NCBI GenBank assembly: GCA_046350295.1
Contig: JAXMAR010000006.1
Span: forward strand, 195,390 to 259,389
DNA: 64,000 nt
Source of the DNA: JAXMAR01 sp046350295
GTDB taxonomy: Bacteria > Planctomycetota > Planctomycetia > Gemmatales > Gemmataceae
Reading direction: 5' to 3'
Below, in pieces: positions 19,160 through 28,562 of the stretch. Numbering within the stretch: position 1 is the first letter of the stretch; each line of letters opens with the position of its first letter. Below the pieces are notes generated by a model. That model saw only the letters and a list, made by a program, of their open reading frames with translations. It had not been told where the DNA came from and made no database searches. The translations under genes and the position numbers were made by a program.

Positions 19160-19735
19160 CTATTTCTTCGCGCGGGTCAGGACGATGTAGCCGATGCTCA
19201 GGCCCTCCTTTGTGGCAAAATCGGTCGGGCGCCTGCCCGTGTCGCTGGCGAAATAACACACTTTCAGCGTGTCCCCCTTGATCTCGTAGATGCCGAGAAG
19301 GGTCCGGTCGCCTTTCTTGAGCGGGAGGGTGATGTCGATCTGTTTCGGCTCCTGGCCGGGGTCAATCTTGAAGTCGCAGCGGTACACGGCATCCCCGATG
19401 GCCATGACCTTGCCCGCTCGGCTCTGGATGCCGATGGCGCCCTCCCAGGTCAACTTGGCGCCGGCGAAGACGAACTTGTACCCGGTCATCAAGTCCTTGG
19501 GCAGGCTCTTGCCGCCCCATGCCATCGAGTCGATGTTCCAGGTCCCTTGCAACAGCTCGAGATCCTTCTTCGCGCCCGGCCTTGTCCCCGTCCTTCTTCT
19601 CCGCCGGCGGGTCGCCCGCGGTGGCACGGGCGTCCCCTTGCCGCGCCACAGCAGCGCGGCGCCACCAAGCAGAACGGCGGCGACGGCGACCAGCAGGGCC
19701 TTACGGACTTTTGCACATCTCATGGTATGCGACAT
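19160..19735 (-). CDS. TIGR03067 domain-containing protein, likely split C-terminal part of the sigma factor gene
   Basis: 191 residues. ELLQGTWNIDSMAWGGK, QIDITLPLKKGDRTLLGIYE and IKGDTLKVCYFASDTGRRP are diagnostic of TIGR03067, a planctomycete/acidobacterial domain of unknown function. A membrane helix (ALLVAVAAVLLGGAALLWRG) comes first. The first 35 bases overlap the 3' end of the sigma factor gene in a different frame; in related proteins sigma region, membrane helix and TIGR03067 are one chain, so a one-base frameshift at about 19710-19735 may have split them. Residues ~42-52 are an odd poly-Arg run; the third frame there reads AGDPPAEKKDGDKAG with normal codon use, suggesting further compensating indels. 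Confidence 0.75.
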   Translation of the reverse strand: MSHTMRCAKVRKALLVAVAAVLLGGAALLWRGKGTPVPPRATRRRRRRTGTRPGAKKDLELLQGTWNIDSMAWGGKSLPKDLMTGYKFVFAGAKLTWEGAIGIQSRAGKVMAIGDAVYRCDFKIDPGQEPKQIDITLPLKKGDRTLLGIYEIKGDTLKVCYFASDTGRRPTDFATKEGLSIGYIVLTRAKK

Positions 19736-20492
19736 CCCTGTTGACGAGAGCCTGAATCGAGACCGGGACGGCGCCGGCCGCAGCCGCGCCGGCGTCGACG
19801 CCAGCGGCGTGACCCACGGTGGAGCGGACCAGAGCGGCCGGCGCCTCCGCCGCGACCCGCCCCAGGGCCACGGTCAGACCCGCGACCGAAAGGGTCACCC
19901 CGCGCCGGGTGAGGAGCGAGCGTAGCCGCGCCCGGCCGCGCAGGACGCGCGTGGCCAGCGTACCCAGGCGCCAGCCCAGCAGTCGGGCCGCCTCCTGCTG
20001 CGTCTTGCCTTCGACGTCGCACAGGACCAGCGGCGCCCGATATTTTTCGGGCAGGCGGTCGAGCGCCGCGTCCAGGACCGGCCGCAGATCGCGCCAGAGG
20101 ACGTCCCCCGCCGGGTCGGTCGGTTCCGGAAGCATCGCTTCCCTCTCGTGGCGCCGGCGGCACGCCTCGCGGGCCCGCGCCTTGAGCGCGGCACGGTAGG
20201 CGACCCCGTGCAGCCAGCTCCCGAGCGAGGTCCACGAGCGGATGGCCCTGGCCTGTCGCGCCAGGATCAGGAACGTCGCCTGGAACGCATCCTCGGCGGC
20301 GTGCGCGTCGCCCAGGACCCGGCCGCAGACGGCGAGGACCATCGACCCGTGCCGCCCGACCAGCGTCTCAAACGCCGCCTCGTCCCGCCGCGTCAGGAAG
20401 CGCTCCAGCAGGTCGGCGTCGGCCATACCTTCATCCGCCGCCGCCAGGCGGTGCCGCAATCGCTGCAGGAAGTCCGGGAGGGCGCCCACCAT
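19701..20492 (-). CDS. ECF RNA polymerase sigma factor with truncated extension
   Basis: 263 residues. Sigma region 2 is seen as LVGRHGSMVLAVCGRVLGDA plus AEDAFQATFLILARQA; region 4 as LDRLPEKYRAPLVLCDVEGK and EAARLLGWRLGTLATRV, the helix-turn-helix. This is the planctomycete-type ECF group whose members usually carry long membrane-anchored C-terminal extensions. Here an Ala/Val-rich extension (VGHAAGVDAGAAAAGAVPVS) ends abruptly in VNRDVAYHEMCKSP, exactly where the overlapping gene starts a membrane helix. Upstream of its start is the truncated remnant at 20502-20765. Probable role: extracytoplasmic stress or signal response. Confidence 0.88.
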   Translation of the reverse strand: MVGALPDFLQRLRHRLAAADEGMADADLLERFLTRRDEAAFETLVGRHGSMVLAVCGRVLGDAHAAEDAFQATFLILARQARAIRSWTSLGSWLHGVAYRAALKARAREACRRRHEREAMLPEPTDPAGDVLWRDLRPVLDAALDRLPEKYRAPLVLCDVEGKTQQEAARLLGWRLGTLATRVLRGRARLRSLLTRRGVTLSVAGLTVALGRVAAEAPAALVRSTVGHAAGVDAGAAAAGAVPVSIQALVNRDVAYHEMCKSP

Positions 20493-20501
20493 TTGCTCAC
20501 C

Positions 20502-20765
20502 TCAGGGATTCATTCCGTCTACAGCAGATAGTCCCTCGCGATGCGAGGACACATTCACGAATTCGCTGATTGTCTCCTCGTCTGGGCTGCGTCTTGGCGT
20601 GCCACTCTGGCGCGACCGGGCGATGGAGTCCCGTTTGGGGCCCTGCCAGGCGTCGCGCTCGTGCAGCGGGAGGAGGACGAAGTGGGACAGATTGGCGAAG
20701 AAGGTGACCGCGCCCGCCAAGACGAGACCGAGACGAATCGGAGGCGAGAGGTTGGAGGGATGCAT
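20502..20765 (-). pseudogene. Truncated duplicate of the metallophosphoesterase N-terminal membrane region
   Basis: From ATG 20765 the frame gives 87 residues. The first 42 (starting MHPSNLSPPIRLGL and ending HERDAWQG) match residues 1-42 of the phosphoesterase gene at 19095 in about 30 of 42 positions, including SHFVLLPLHE. After DAWQG the similarity stops and the rest (PKRDSIARSRQSGT...) has no recognisable domain. It therefore looks like a broken paralogue copy rather than a functional gene. The sigma/TIGR03067 pair lies between the two copies. Confidence 0.65.
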
Positions 20766-20802
20766 GGTGAAGGACTCAAAGGAGCGTGAGCGTGAACCGC
20801 TC

Positions 20803-21300
20803 TTAGCTACCGTCTTTCTGCAAGATCTCGGCTTCGTGCTTTTGCAAGTATTTCTGGAGCAATGTCCAGTGGCTCGCGCTTGCGGAATACAGCTCACGAT
20901 CAAGCTTGGCCCATAGTACCAACACGTCTTTGGGAAATCCTTCAACGAGGGCGTTGCGGGCGCTCCAGTCCTCTGGCACTTGGGACCCGGGGAACACGGC
21001 AACGGCTCTCGAAAGGATGTCATGGATCCTGTGAAATCCGAGTTCCTTTAACGCCGCTAAGGTCTCGTCTGCGTAAGCGCCGACTGGGTTGGAGAAGAAC
21101 TGGCAGTGCCCGCCATTCCCGACGTCGCCCTGATAGTTCAAGTATAAGTGGACGGCGAATTGGCATGGCAGCAGGCCGAAATAAGGGTCCGACGTACTTC
21201 GACCTGGTCGAGACGACCAGATGTTGGCAAGTTCATGGACCGATGTGATCGGATCCTCGGCATGAAGAAGATCCCGGAGGTAATCGCGGCTCCAAGGCAT
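20803..21300 (-). CDS. DUF4375 domain-containing protein
   Basis: 165 residues. The DUF4375 hallmark is VGNGGHCQFFSNPVGAYADE followed by TLAALKELGFHRIHDILSRA, a helical domain in which the NGGxxQFF segment is conserved. No signal peptide or membrane segment. DUF4375 proteins have no established biochemical role and are often found with SMI1/KNR4-type genes in accessory regions. ATG 21300 is used; a strong ribosome site is not obvious. Confidence 0.85.
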   Translation of the reverse strand: MPWSRDYLRDLLHAEDPITSVHELANIWSSRPGRSTSDPYFGLLPCQFAVHLYLNYQGDVGNGGHCQFFSNPVGAYADETLAALKELGFHRIHDILSRAVAVFPGSQVPEDWSARNALVEGFPKDVLVLWAKLDRELYSASASHWTLLQKYLQKHEAEILQKDGS

Positions 21301-21331
21301 CGGTGTGTCCAGACGGCCGGGGTTAGCTGCG

Positions 21332-21961
21332 TTACTTCTTGCTGAACGGAGCGCGGATGTTGGGGATGAAGTCGATGCGCCACAGGCCCGCTTCGCGGCG
21401 AAAGAAGATGGGGTCGCTCTTGTCCTCGTCGCCGAGGCGATAGTGCATCGTCCCCTTGGCGGTGTCGCTTGTGATCTTGACGTTCTTGAGGACGGCGTCG
21501 TCGGGGACCAGCTCGAGCGGTTTGACCGTGCCGCTCAGCTCGTTGAGGACGGTGACGGCATCCTCGACGAAGGCGGCCGGCTCTTTGGGGAGGCTGCCGG
21601 CTTCGATGAGGGCGGCGACGGCGGCGTCGGCGCTGGCGGGTGGCTTGTCGCGGCCCTTGAGCTTGGCGAGATCGACGCCGTGCTTCTTGAGGAAGGCGTC
21701 GAAGGACTCGATCGTCTCCTTGAGCGTCCCCTTCTTGGCGGCGAGCATGGCGCGAACGCCGGCGATCGTGACGACCATGCCGCCGGCGAGGGCTTTCTGC
21801 GAGTCCTTGGTCAGATAGGGAAGAAACGCCTTGGGCCCCCCCTTGTCGTGCGCGGCCTGCATGGCCTTGAAGGCTTCCTCGGGCGTCTTGCCCTTGTCGC
21901 CGGCCCAGGCGAGGCGGCAGGGCAGCAGGAGAGACAGGGAAACCAGGAGTATGAGCCGCAT
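21332..21961 (-). CDS. Exported hypothetical protein (possible NTF2/SnoaL-like)
   Basis: 209 residues. ATG 21961 follows GGAGG with 7-8 bases spacing and opens a clear signal peptide (MRLILLVSLSLLLPCRLAWA). The mature part starts with TPEEAFKAMQAAHDKGGPKA and ends with GLWRIDFIPNI; a helix near the start and a final 'W+I/V-D' strand are typical of NTF2-like or DUF4878-like domains, but the middle is not recognisable. It is located just downstream of the MoxR gene (53 bases) on the same strand, so likely co-transcribed. Confidence 0.75.
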   Translation of the reverse strand: MRLILLVSLSLLLPCRLAWAGDKGKTPEEAFKAMQAAHDKGGPKAFLPYLTKDSQKALAGGMVVTIAGVRAMLAAKKGTLKETIESFDAFLKKHGVDLAKLKGRDKPPASADAAVAALIEAGSLPKEPAAFVEDAVTVLNELSGTVKPLELVPDDAVLKNVKITSDTAKGTMHYRLGDEDKSDPIFFRREAGLWRIDFIPNIRAPFSKK

Positions 21962-22014
21962 GGTTGGTCCTCCGAATCGTGTCGTCCGTGTGATCCGTGA
22001 TTGGCACGCCGCCG

Positions 22015-23037
<1,023 letters not shown>

Positions 23038-23197
23038 GGAATCCTCGCGGCGTGGAACGTGGTCCCCAATGGGGTCATTGTAAGGGAAAAGGTGGCTGGG
23101 AAACGGGTCAACGCAAATGATGACACGTTGCCCGCATGAGGTGAATCGCCGTAACATGGAAACATCGAACGGCGTTTTTGACAAGATTGGTGGACGT

Positions 23198-23569
23198 ATG
23201 ACGACAGTCGATTTCGAGCCTTTGACGGTGACGGTACCGCTCCGGGAAGAACCGGCGGGCGTCTTTCGCGTCGGCAAGAGTCAAGTCCTCCTGGAACTGG
23301 TGCTGCGCGCTTTCAAGTCGGGAGCTACCCCGGAAGCCATCGTCGCGTCGTACGACACACTAAGTCTGCGCGACGTATATGCGGTCATCACGCGTTACCT
23401 GGCCGCGCCCGGTCCGTTCGACGAGTATCTACGCATCCGCGATGAGGCCGGCGCGGAGGTACGCCGCAAAATCGAAGAAACGCAGGGGCCGCAGGCCAAC
23501 TTGCGCGAAGTCCTCCTGTCCCGCGCGGCGGCCAAGGAGAATCAGCGTGCTCAAGCTGGTGAGCGATGA
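23198..23569 (+). CDS. DUF433 family antitoxin
   Basis: 123 residues from ATG 23198 (GGTGG upstream; an earlier ATG at 23156 is possible). The DUF433 helix-turn-helix core is seen as LVLRAFKSGATPEAIVASYD and LSLRDVYAVITRYL. DUF433 proteins pair with DUF5615 PIN-like toxins, and the gene overlaps the DUF5615 gene by 23 bases. It should neutralise the toxin and repress the operon. It is divergent from the MoxR gene, with a 160-base intergenic region that should hold both promoters. Confidence 0.85.
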   Translation: MTTVDFEPLTVTVPLREEPAGVFRVGKSQVLLELVLRAFKSGATPEAIVASYDTLSLRDVYAVITRYLAAPGPFDEYLRIRDEAGAEVRRKIEETQGPQANLREVLLSRAAAKENQRAQAGER

Positions 23570-23897
23570 GAACTTCGATGGCCATATCCTGCGCGGCCTC
23601 TTGCAACGGTGTTCCGAGCTCGACATCGTTCGCGTGCAGGACGTCGGGTTGGCGTCCACCCCGGATGAAGACATTCTCGCTTGGGCAGCGGCTGAAGGCC
23701 GAGTCCTGCTGACGCATGACCGCGAAACGATGCCCTCCTTTGCATACGTCCGCGTAACCGGCGGAGAATCCATGGCCCGTGTGTTTCTTGTCAGCGACCA
23801 GATGCCCATCGGCCAAGCGATCGACGAGATCATTCTCGCGGCCGAGTGTCTCGCTGCCGAAGAGTGCGTCAATCTCGTTAGGTTCTTCCCGCTCTAG
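23547..23897 (+). CDS. DUF5615 PIN-like toxin
   Basis: 116 residues from GTG 23547, which has AAGGAGA seven bases upstream inside the antitoxin gene. KLVSDENFDGHILRGLL near the start and AAEGRVLLTHDRETM near residue 55 carry the acidic residues of the DUF5615 (Mut7-C/PIN-like) fold, thought to act as a ribonuclease. The 23-base overlap with DUF433 matches toxin-antitoxin operons. The DNA methyltransferase starts 86 bases further on. Confidence 0.87.
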   Translation: MLKLVSDENFDGHILRGLLQRCSELDIVRVQDVGLASTPDEDILAWAAAEGRVLLTHDRETMPSFAYVRVTGGESMARVFLVSDQMPIGQAIDEIILAAECLAAEECVNLVRFFPL

Positions 23898-23982
23898 CCC
23901 AATCGACCTGAAAACTCCGCTTGGCAAACCGACCGAACCTGCTATACCCCGCGTCTCTAAGACACATACGGGGGAGGCGGAT

Positions 23983-24861
23983 TTGGCGCGTAAAGGCCGC
24001 AACACGCCGGCGTTCACGACCGCGCTTGGCCAGGCGTTCACGGGGGACGTACGCGACGTCTTGCCCAGCCTGCCGGAGTCCTCCGTCTCGCTCGTCTTCA
24101 CCTCCCCGCCGTTCGCTTTGCGGCGCCAGAAGGCGTACGGGAACGTCACGGCCGCGGAGTACATCGATTGGTTCTGGCCGATCGCGGTGGAGGTTCATCG
24201 TCTCCTGCGCGACGACGGCAGCTTCGTCATGGAGCTGGGGGGCGCGTGGAACCCCGGCAGCGGCACGCGCTCGTTGATGCCGTATGAATTGCTGCTCCGC
24301 CTCGGGAAGCTGTTTCATCTGGCGCAGGACTTCTACTGGTACAACCCGTCGCGGCTGCCGACGCCGGCGGAGTGGGTGACGATCCGCCGCACCCGCGTCA
24401 AGGAAGCGGTGACGACCATCTGGTGGCTCGCCAAGACGACGGAGCCGCAGGCCGACAATCGCCAGGTGCTCAAGCCTTACAGCAAGTCGATGAAGCGCCT
24501 CTTGAAGGACGGCTATCAACCGGCCATGCGGCCGTCGCAGCACGAGATCGGTCCGCACTTTCAGAAAGACAACGGCGGAGCGATTCCGCCGAACATCTTG
24601 ACCGTGCCGAACACGCGGTCGTACGACGAGTACATCTTCCGCTGCCGTGAAGCGAACTTGCCGATTCACCCGGCCCGCTTCCCGCCGGAGCTGCCCGATT
24701 TCTTCATCCGCTTTCTGACGAAGCCGGGGCAGACGGTGCTCGATCCCTTCGCGGGCAGCAACACGACGGGCCGCGTCGCGGAGAGCCTGGGGCGGCGCTG
24801 GCTCAGCGTGGAAATCAATCCGGAGTACGTCGCGGGGTCGAAGCTGCGCTTCGCGGCCTGA
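23983..24861 (+). CDS. Site-specific DNA-methyltransferase, cytosine-N4, PvuII-like (solitary)
   Basis: 292 residues from TTG 23983, preceded by GGGGGAGG; earlier in-frame starts would read through the toxin gene. Catalytic motif IV is TSPPF near residue 40 and the AdoMet motif I is DPFAGSNTTG near 255, so the order is IV then I (beta class). FYWYNPSRLPTPAEWVTIRR, GGAIPPNILTVPNT and HPARFPPELPDFFIRFLT closely follow M.PvuII (CAGCTG, N4-methylcytosine). That target is an inference. No restriction endonuclease gene lies nearby, so it appears to be a solitary methyltransferase. It converges with the LRR gene, two bases apart. Confidence 0.9.
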   Translation: MARKGRNTPAFTTALGQAFTGDVRDVLPSLPESSVSLVFTSPPFALRRQKAYGNVTAAEYIDWFWPIAVEVHRLLRDDGSFVMELGGAWNPGSGTRSLMPYELLLRLGKLFHLAQDFYWYNPSRLPTPAEWVTIRRTRVKEAVTTIWWLAKTTEPQADNRQVLKPYSKSMKRLLKDGYQPAMRPSQHEIGPHFQKDNGGAIPPNILTVPNTRSYDEYIFRCREANLPIHPARFPPELPDFFIRFLTKPGQTVLDPFAGSNTTGRVAESLGRRWLSVEINPEYVAGSKLRFAA

Positions 24862-24863
24862 GA

Positions 24864-26048
24864 TCAGGGCCCGCCGTTGAAGTGGACGATGCGCGTCTTC
24901 GGCAGTCGCTTTTGCAGGTCGCGCGCGCCGGCGGCGCTCACGTGTTTGCCCAGCCGCAGGAGCTCGAGGCGCGTCAATCCATGAAGATGCGGCAGGCCCG
25001 CGTCCGTCACGCTCGTGCCGTCGAGAATCAGGCGGCGCAGGCCGGTCAAGCCTTTCAGGTGCTCCAGTCCCTTGTCGCCGATCGCGCTCATGCACAGGAG
25101 GTCGATCTCCTCGAGACCGGTCAGGCCCTTGAGGGCGGCAAGATCGGCGTCCTGGACCGCGTGCGAACGGACCACGACGACCTGGAGCTGCGGCAGGTCG
25201 GCGAGGCGTGCGAGGGCGGCGCGGTCGATGTCGCGGCCGCCGATGCCGGCGACCAGGCCGGCGTGCGGGGGTCGGCGCTCGTCAAAATCTGCCATGGAGC
25301 GCCACCGCACGGGGGCCGACTCGATGCGGACGCCGGCGCCGCGGAGCGCGGCGAGGGCGTCTTCCTGTTCCGGCGTGGTCGGCGGCGCCGGCACGTCGAG
25401 CAGGTAGCGCAGCTCCTTGAGCCCGCGCAAATGCTTGAGTCCGGCGGCGGACACGCGGGCGCCCGTGAGGTTGAGGGAGCGCAGCGCGGTGAGGCCTTTC
25501 AGGTGGGACAGGGCGTCGTCGTCGACGGCCGTGCCGCTCAGATCGAGCGACTGCAGACTTGTCAGGCCGGCCAGGTATTTCAGCCCGGCGCCGCGAACGC
25601 GCGATCCTTCGAGATGAAGAACCTGCAGCGTCGTTAGCTCGCTCAGATGCTTCAGGCCCGCGTCGCTGACGGCCGTGTTGCGAAGCACCAGCGTGTGAAG
25701 CCGGGCCATGCCGCCGACGTGCTTCAGGCCCGCGTCACTCACGCGCGTCCCCGCCAGGGCGAGCGACTCCAGGTCCCTGCTGTTCCGCAGGGAATCGAGC
25801 GTCTTGTCTCCGACGCGCGTCACGTTGAGGTTCAGGAAGCGAAGGCCGGGCAAGCGGGCGATGCTCTCCATGTCCGCGTCGGTCACGGCCGATTCGAACA
25901 GGTCGAGCCGGCCGGTCATCGCGTTGAAGGCGCGGCCGAGACGGGCCAGGGCGTTCCGCGCCTTGTCTTCGGCTTCGTCCGCGTGGCCGCTGTGAGGCGT
26001 CAGCGCGAGGCAGACGAGCAGAGAACAGATCCGCTTGGGCACGCGCAT
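24864..26048 (-). CDS. Exported leucine-rich-repeat protein
   Basis: 394 residues; ATG 26048 follows AGGAG. Signal peptide: RICSLLVCLALTPHSGHA. About ten repeats of ~24 residues with the pattern LxxLxxLxLxGTxVSDAGLKHL form two LRR blocks (residues ~60-215 and ~275-385), separated by a non-repeat insert with TPEQEDALAALRGAGV. Planctomycetes carry many such exported LRR proteins of RNase-inhibitor/GALA type; roles are mostly unknown, likely protein binding at the cell surface or periplasm. Divergent from the hydrolase gene at 26210. Confidence 0.88.
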   Translation of the reverse strand: MRVPKRICSLLVCLALTPHSGHADEAEDKARNALARLGRAFNAMTGRLDLFESAVTDADMESIARLPGLRFLNLNVTRVGDKTLDSLRNSRDLESLALAGTRVSDAGLKHVGGMARLHTLVLRNTAVSDAGLKHLSELTTLQVLHLEGSRVRGAGLKYLAGLTSLQSLDLSGTAVDDDALSHLKGLTALRSLNLTGARVSAAGLKHLRGLKELRYLLDVPAPPTTPEQEDALAALRGAGVRIESAPVRWRSMADFDERRPPHAGLVAGIGGRDIDRAALARLADLPQLQVVVVRSHAVQDADLAALKGLTGLEEIDLLCMSAIGDKGLEHLKGLTGLRRLILDGTSVTDAGLPHLHGLTRLELLRLGKHVSAAGARDLQKRLPKTRIVHFNGGP

Positions 26049-26209
26049 GGCCGGCTCCTGTGGTGTCCTATCGTATGGACGTTCGCCAAGCGCTGGGTAT
26101 TCGTCTATCCCCCGGCGACGGCCTCGAGAACCGGGCGGGAAAGCTGTTGCGTTTTCCGCGTCTCAGCTCCATCATGCAACGGACTCGTTTTTCTTTGGGG
26201 GGGTCCGAC

Positions 26210-28558
26210 ATGCGACGATTGCTCTTCTGCCTCACGTTTTACTTTCTGTGCCATGCGGCGTCGGCTGACGAGAAGGAAATCGCCCGCTTCCTCGCGGCGC
26301 TCGAGCCGTTCCCGCTCAAGGAGAAGCCGGACTACGGCGCCGACATCCGCAAGCGGCGCGACGAGTTCAACCGCAAGGACCTCGCCAAATGGCGGGCCGT
26401 CCACTCCGCGAAGGACTGGGACAAGGTCGCCGCCGACGTCCGCAAGGCGCTGCGCGATTATGTCGTGCCGCCGTTCGTGCCCCAGGCGAAGGTCAAGCAT
26501 CTGGTCACGGGCACGATCCCCGGCGACGGTTTCGTCATCGAGAACGTCGTCTACGAAACGGTCCCCGGCCTCGTCGTCACCGCCAATCTCTATCGGCCCG
26601 AGCCGGCGGTGAAGAACCCACCCGCGTTCCTCATCATCCACAGCCACCACAATCCCAAGACGCAGGGCGAGCTGCAAGACATGGGCATGACCTGGGCCCG
26701 CCTCGGCTGCCTCGTCCTCATCCCCGACATGCTCGGCCACGGCGAGCGGCGCCAGCATCCCTTCAAGGACGCCGCCGACTACCCGGCCGGCTTCAAGGTC
26801 GGCCGTCAGGACTACTACTTCCGTTACAACATCGGCGTCCAGCTCGCCCTCGTCGGCGAGAGCCAGATTGGCTGGATGGCCCGCGACATGATGCGCGGCG
26901 TCGATCTCGTCCTCGAGCGCGGCGCCGATCCCAAGCGCATCATCCTGCTCGGGTCGGTCGCGGGCGGCGGCGATCCTTCGGCGGTGACGGCGGCCGCGGA
27001 CGAGCGCATCACCTGCGTCGTCCCGTTCAACTTCGGCGGCCCGCAGCCGGAGACGAGGTTCCCGCTCCCCGAAGACGCCGAGGCACGCTTCAACTATCAC
27101 GGCGGCGGTAGCTGGGAATCGACGCGCAGCCTCCCCTTCTCGGCGAGCGGCGGCTTTCCCCCCTGGGCCATCGTCGCCTCCGTTGCCCCGCGCAAGCTCA
27201 TCCACGCCCACGAGTTCGCCTGGGACAAGGACCGCGACCCCGTCTGGAAACGCTACGAAACCATCTGGACCTGGTACGGCGACCGCGACGGCGTCGGCTT
27301 CACCCACGGCCGCGGCGCCGTCACGGGGAAGCCGCCGGAAGCGACGCATTGCAACAACATCGGCCCGCAACACCGGGCGATGATCTACCCCTACCTGAAG
27401 AAATGGTTCGACATCCCGATCCCGGAGAAGGAGTATCAGAATCGCGTGCCCTCCGAGCAGCTCCAATGCCTCACTGAGAAAGCGAAGGACTTCTTCAAGC
27501 CGAAGACGATCCCCGAGCTGGCGCGGGAGATTGCCGGCGGCTGGAAGGAGAAGCAGGATTTCTGGGAACGCCATTTTGAAGGCGTGCCCGCGAAGACGCG
27601 CGAAGTCCTAACGGGACCAAACTTCCTCTGCCTGGAGAACCTGCTCGACGGCAAAGCGTGGGCCGGAGCGAAGCAAGACATGAGCGCCGAGCGGTCGCAA
27701 GCGGGCTTCGACTTGCAGGATCGTCTGATCCATGACAAGGATGAAATGCCGGTCGCCGCGGTGCGTCTCTTCCGCCCGAGCGCGACGACGAAGGCGTCGC
27801 CCCTGGTCGTCGCCGTCGCCCAGCAAGGCGCCGCCGGGTTCGTGAAGGAACGCGCACAAACCATCGCGACGTTGCTGAACAAGGGCGTCGCCGTCGCCCT
27901 GGTCGATGTGCGAAACACCGGCGTCCTCGCTTCTCCCGGCGATGGCCGCGGCCGAACCAGCGGCGCCACGAGCTACTCCATCAGCGAGTGGATGATGGGC
28001 CAATCGACGATGGGGCAGCGCCTGCGCGACCTGCGGACGGCTCTCGACTTCCTGCGCGACACGAAAGGCGTCGATCCCAAGCGCATCCTTCTCTGGGGCG
28101 ATTCCTTCGCTCCAGCGAACGACGACAAGACGCGGCTCGATATCCCCTACGACGCCGACAAGCAGCCTCGTCTCGCCGAGCCACTCGGTCCCATCCTCGT
28201 CCAGTTCGCCGCCCTCGAGGATCCGGCGATCAAAGGCGTGTACGGCCGCGGCGGTCTGACGACCTACGCCTCCTTCCTCGACAGTACCTTCTTCTGGACG
28301 CCGCACGATGTCCTCATCCCCGGCGTGCTCACGGCGGGCGATCTGCCTCTTCTGGCGGCGCGCCTGGCGCCGCGGCCGGTGCGGCTCGAAGGCTTGGTGA
28401 GCGCCATGGACCGGCCGGCGACGGCGAAGGATCTGGAGGCTTACGCCGCGGCGCGGAAGGCGTATGGGCGCGAGAAGGCGGCGGCACGTATCGACGTGCG
28501 TCCGGGCGCGGGCGAGCCGGGCGAGGTGGCGGCCTGGATGCTGCGCGCGTTAGAATGA
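26210..28558 (+). CDS. Exported double alpha/beta-hydrolase (acetylxylan esterase/dienelactone hydrolase type)
   Basis: 782 residues; ATG 26210 is chosen because it opens a signal peptide (RRLLFCLTFYFLCHAASA) and follows a G-rich ribosome site. Two hydrolase-like halves are visible. The first (residues ~100-330) has LIIHSHHNPKTQGE, MLGHGERRQHPF and ILLGSVAGGGDPS, where the usual Ser of the G-x-S-x-G elbow appears to be Ala. The second (~540-760) has RILLWGDSFAPAND, which keeps the Ser. Exported carbohydrate esterase activity is plausible but unproven. BFD-like ferredoxin follows after only four bases. Confidence 0.8.
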   Translation: MRRLLFCLTFYFLCHAASADEKEIARFLAALEPFPLKEKPDYGADIRKRRDEFNRKDLAKWRAVHSAKDWDKVAADVRKALRDYVVPPFVPQAKVKHLVTGTIPGDGFVIENVVYETVPGLVVTANLYRPEPAVKNPPAFLIIHSHHNPKTQGELQDMGMTWARLGCLVLIPDMLGHGERRQHPFKDAADYPAGFKVGRQDYYFRYNIGVQLALVGESQIGWMARDMMRGVDLVLERGADPKRIILLGSVAGGGDPSAVTAAADERITCVVPFNFGGPQPETRFPLPEDAEARFNYHGGGSWESTRSLPFSASGGFPPWAIVASVAPRKLIHAHEFAWDKDRDPVWKRYETIWTWYGDRDGVGFTHGRGAVTGKPPEATHCNNIGPQHRAMIYPYLKKWFDIPIPEKEYQNRVPSEQLQCLTEKAKDFFKPKTIPELAREIAGGWKEKQDFWERHFEGVPAKTREVLTGPNFLCLENLLDGKAWAGAKQDMSAERSQAGFDLQDRLIHDKDEMPVAAVRLFRPSATTKASPLVVAVAQQGAAGFVKERAQTIATLLNKGVAVALVDVRNTGVLASPGDGRGRTSGATSYSISEWMMGQSTMGQRLRDLRTALDFLRDTKGVDPKRILLWGDSFAPANDDKTRLDIPYDADKQPRLAEPLGPILVQFAALEDPAIKGVYGRGGLTTYASFLDSTFFWTPHDVLIPGVLTAGDLPLLAARLAPRPVRLEGLVSAMDRPATAKDLEAYAAARKAYGREKAAARIDVRPGAGEPGEVAAWMLRALE

Positions 28559-28562
28559 GGCG

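Noticed and set aside
23983..24861. Complete restriction-modification system
   Set aside because: No endonuclease-like or control gene found beside the methyltransferase; neighbours are a toxin and an LRR gene.
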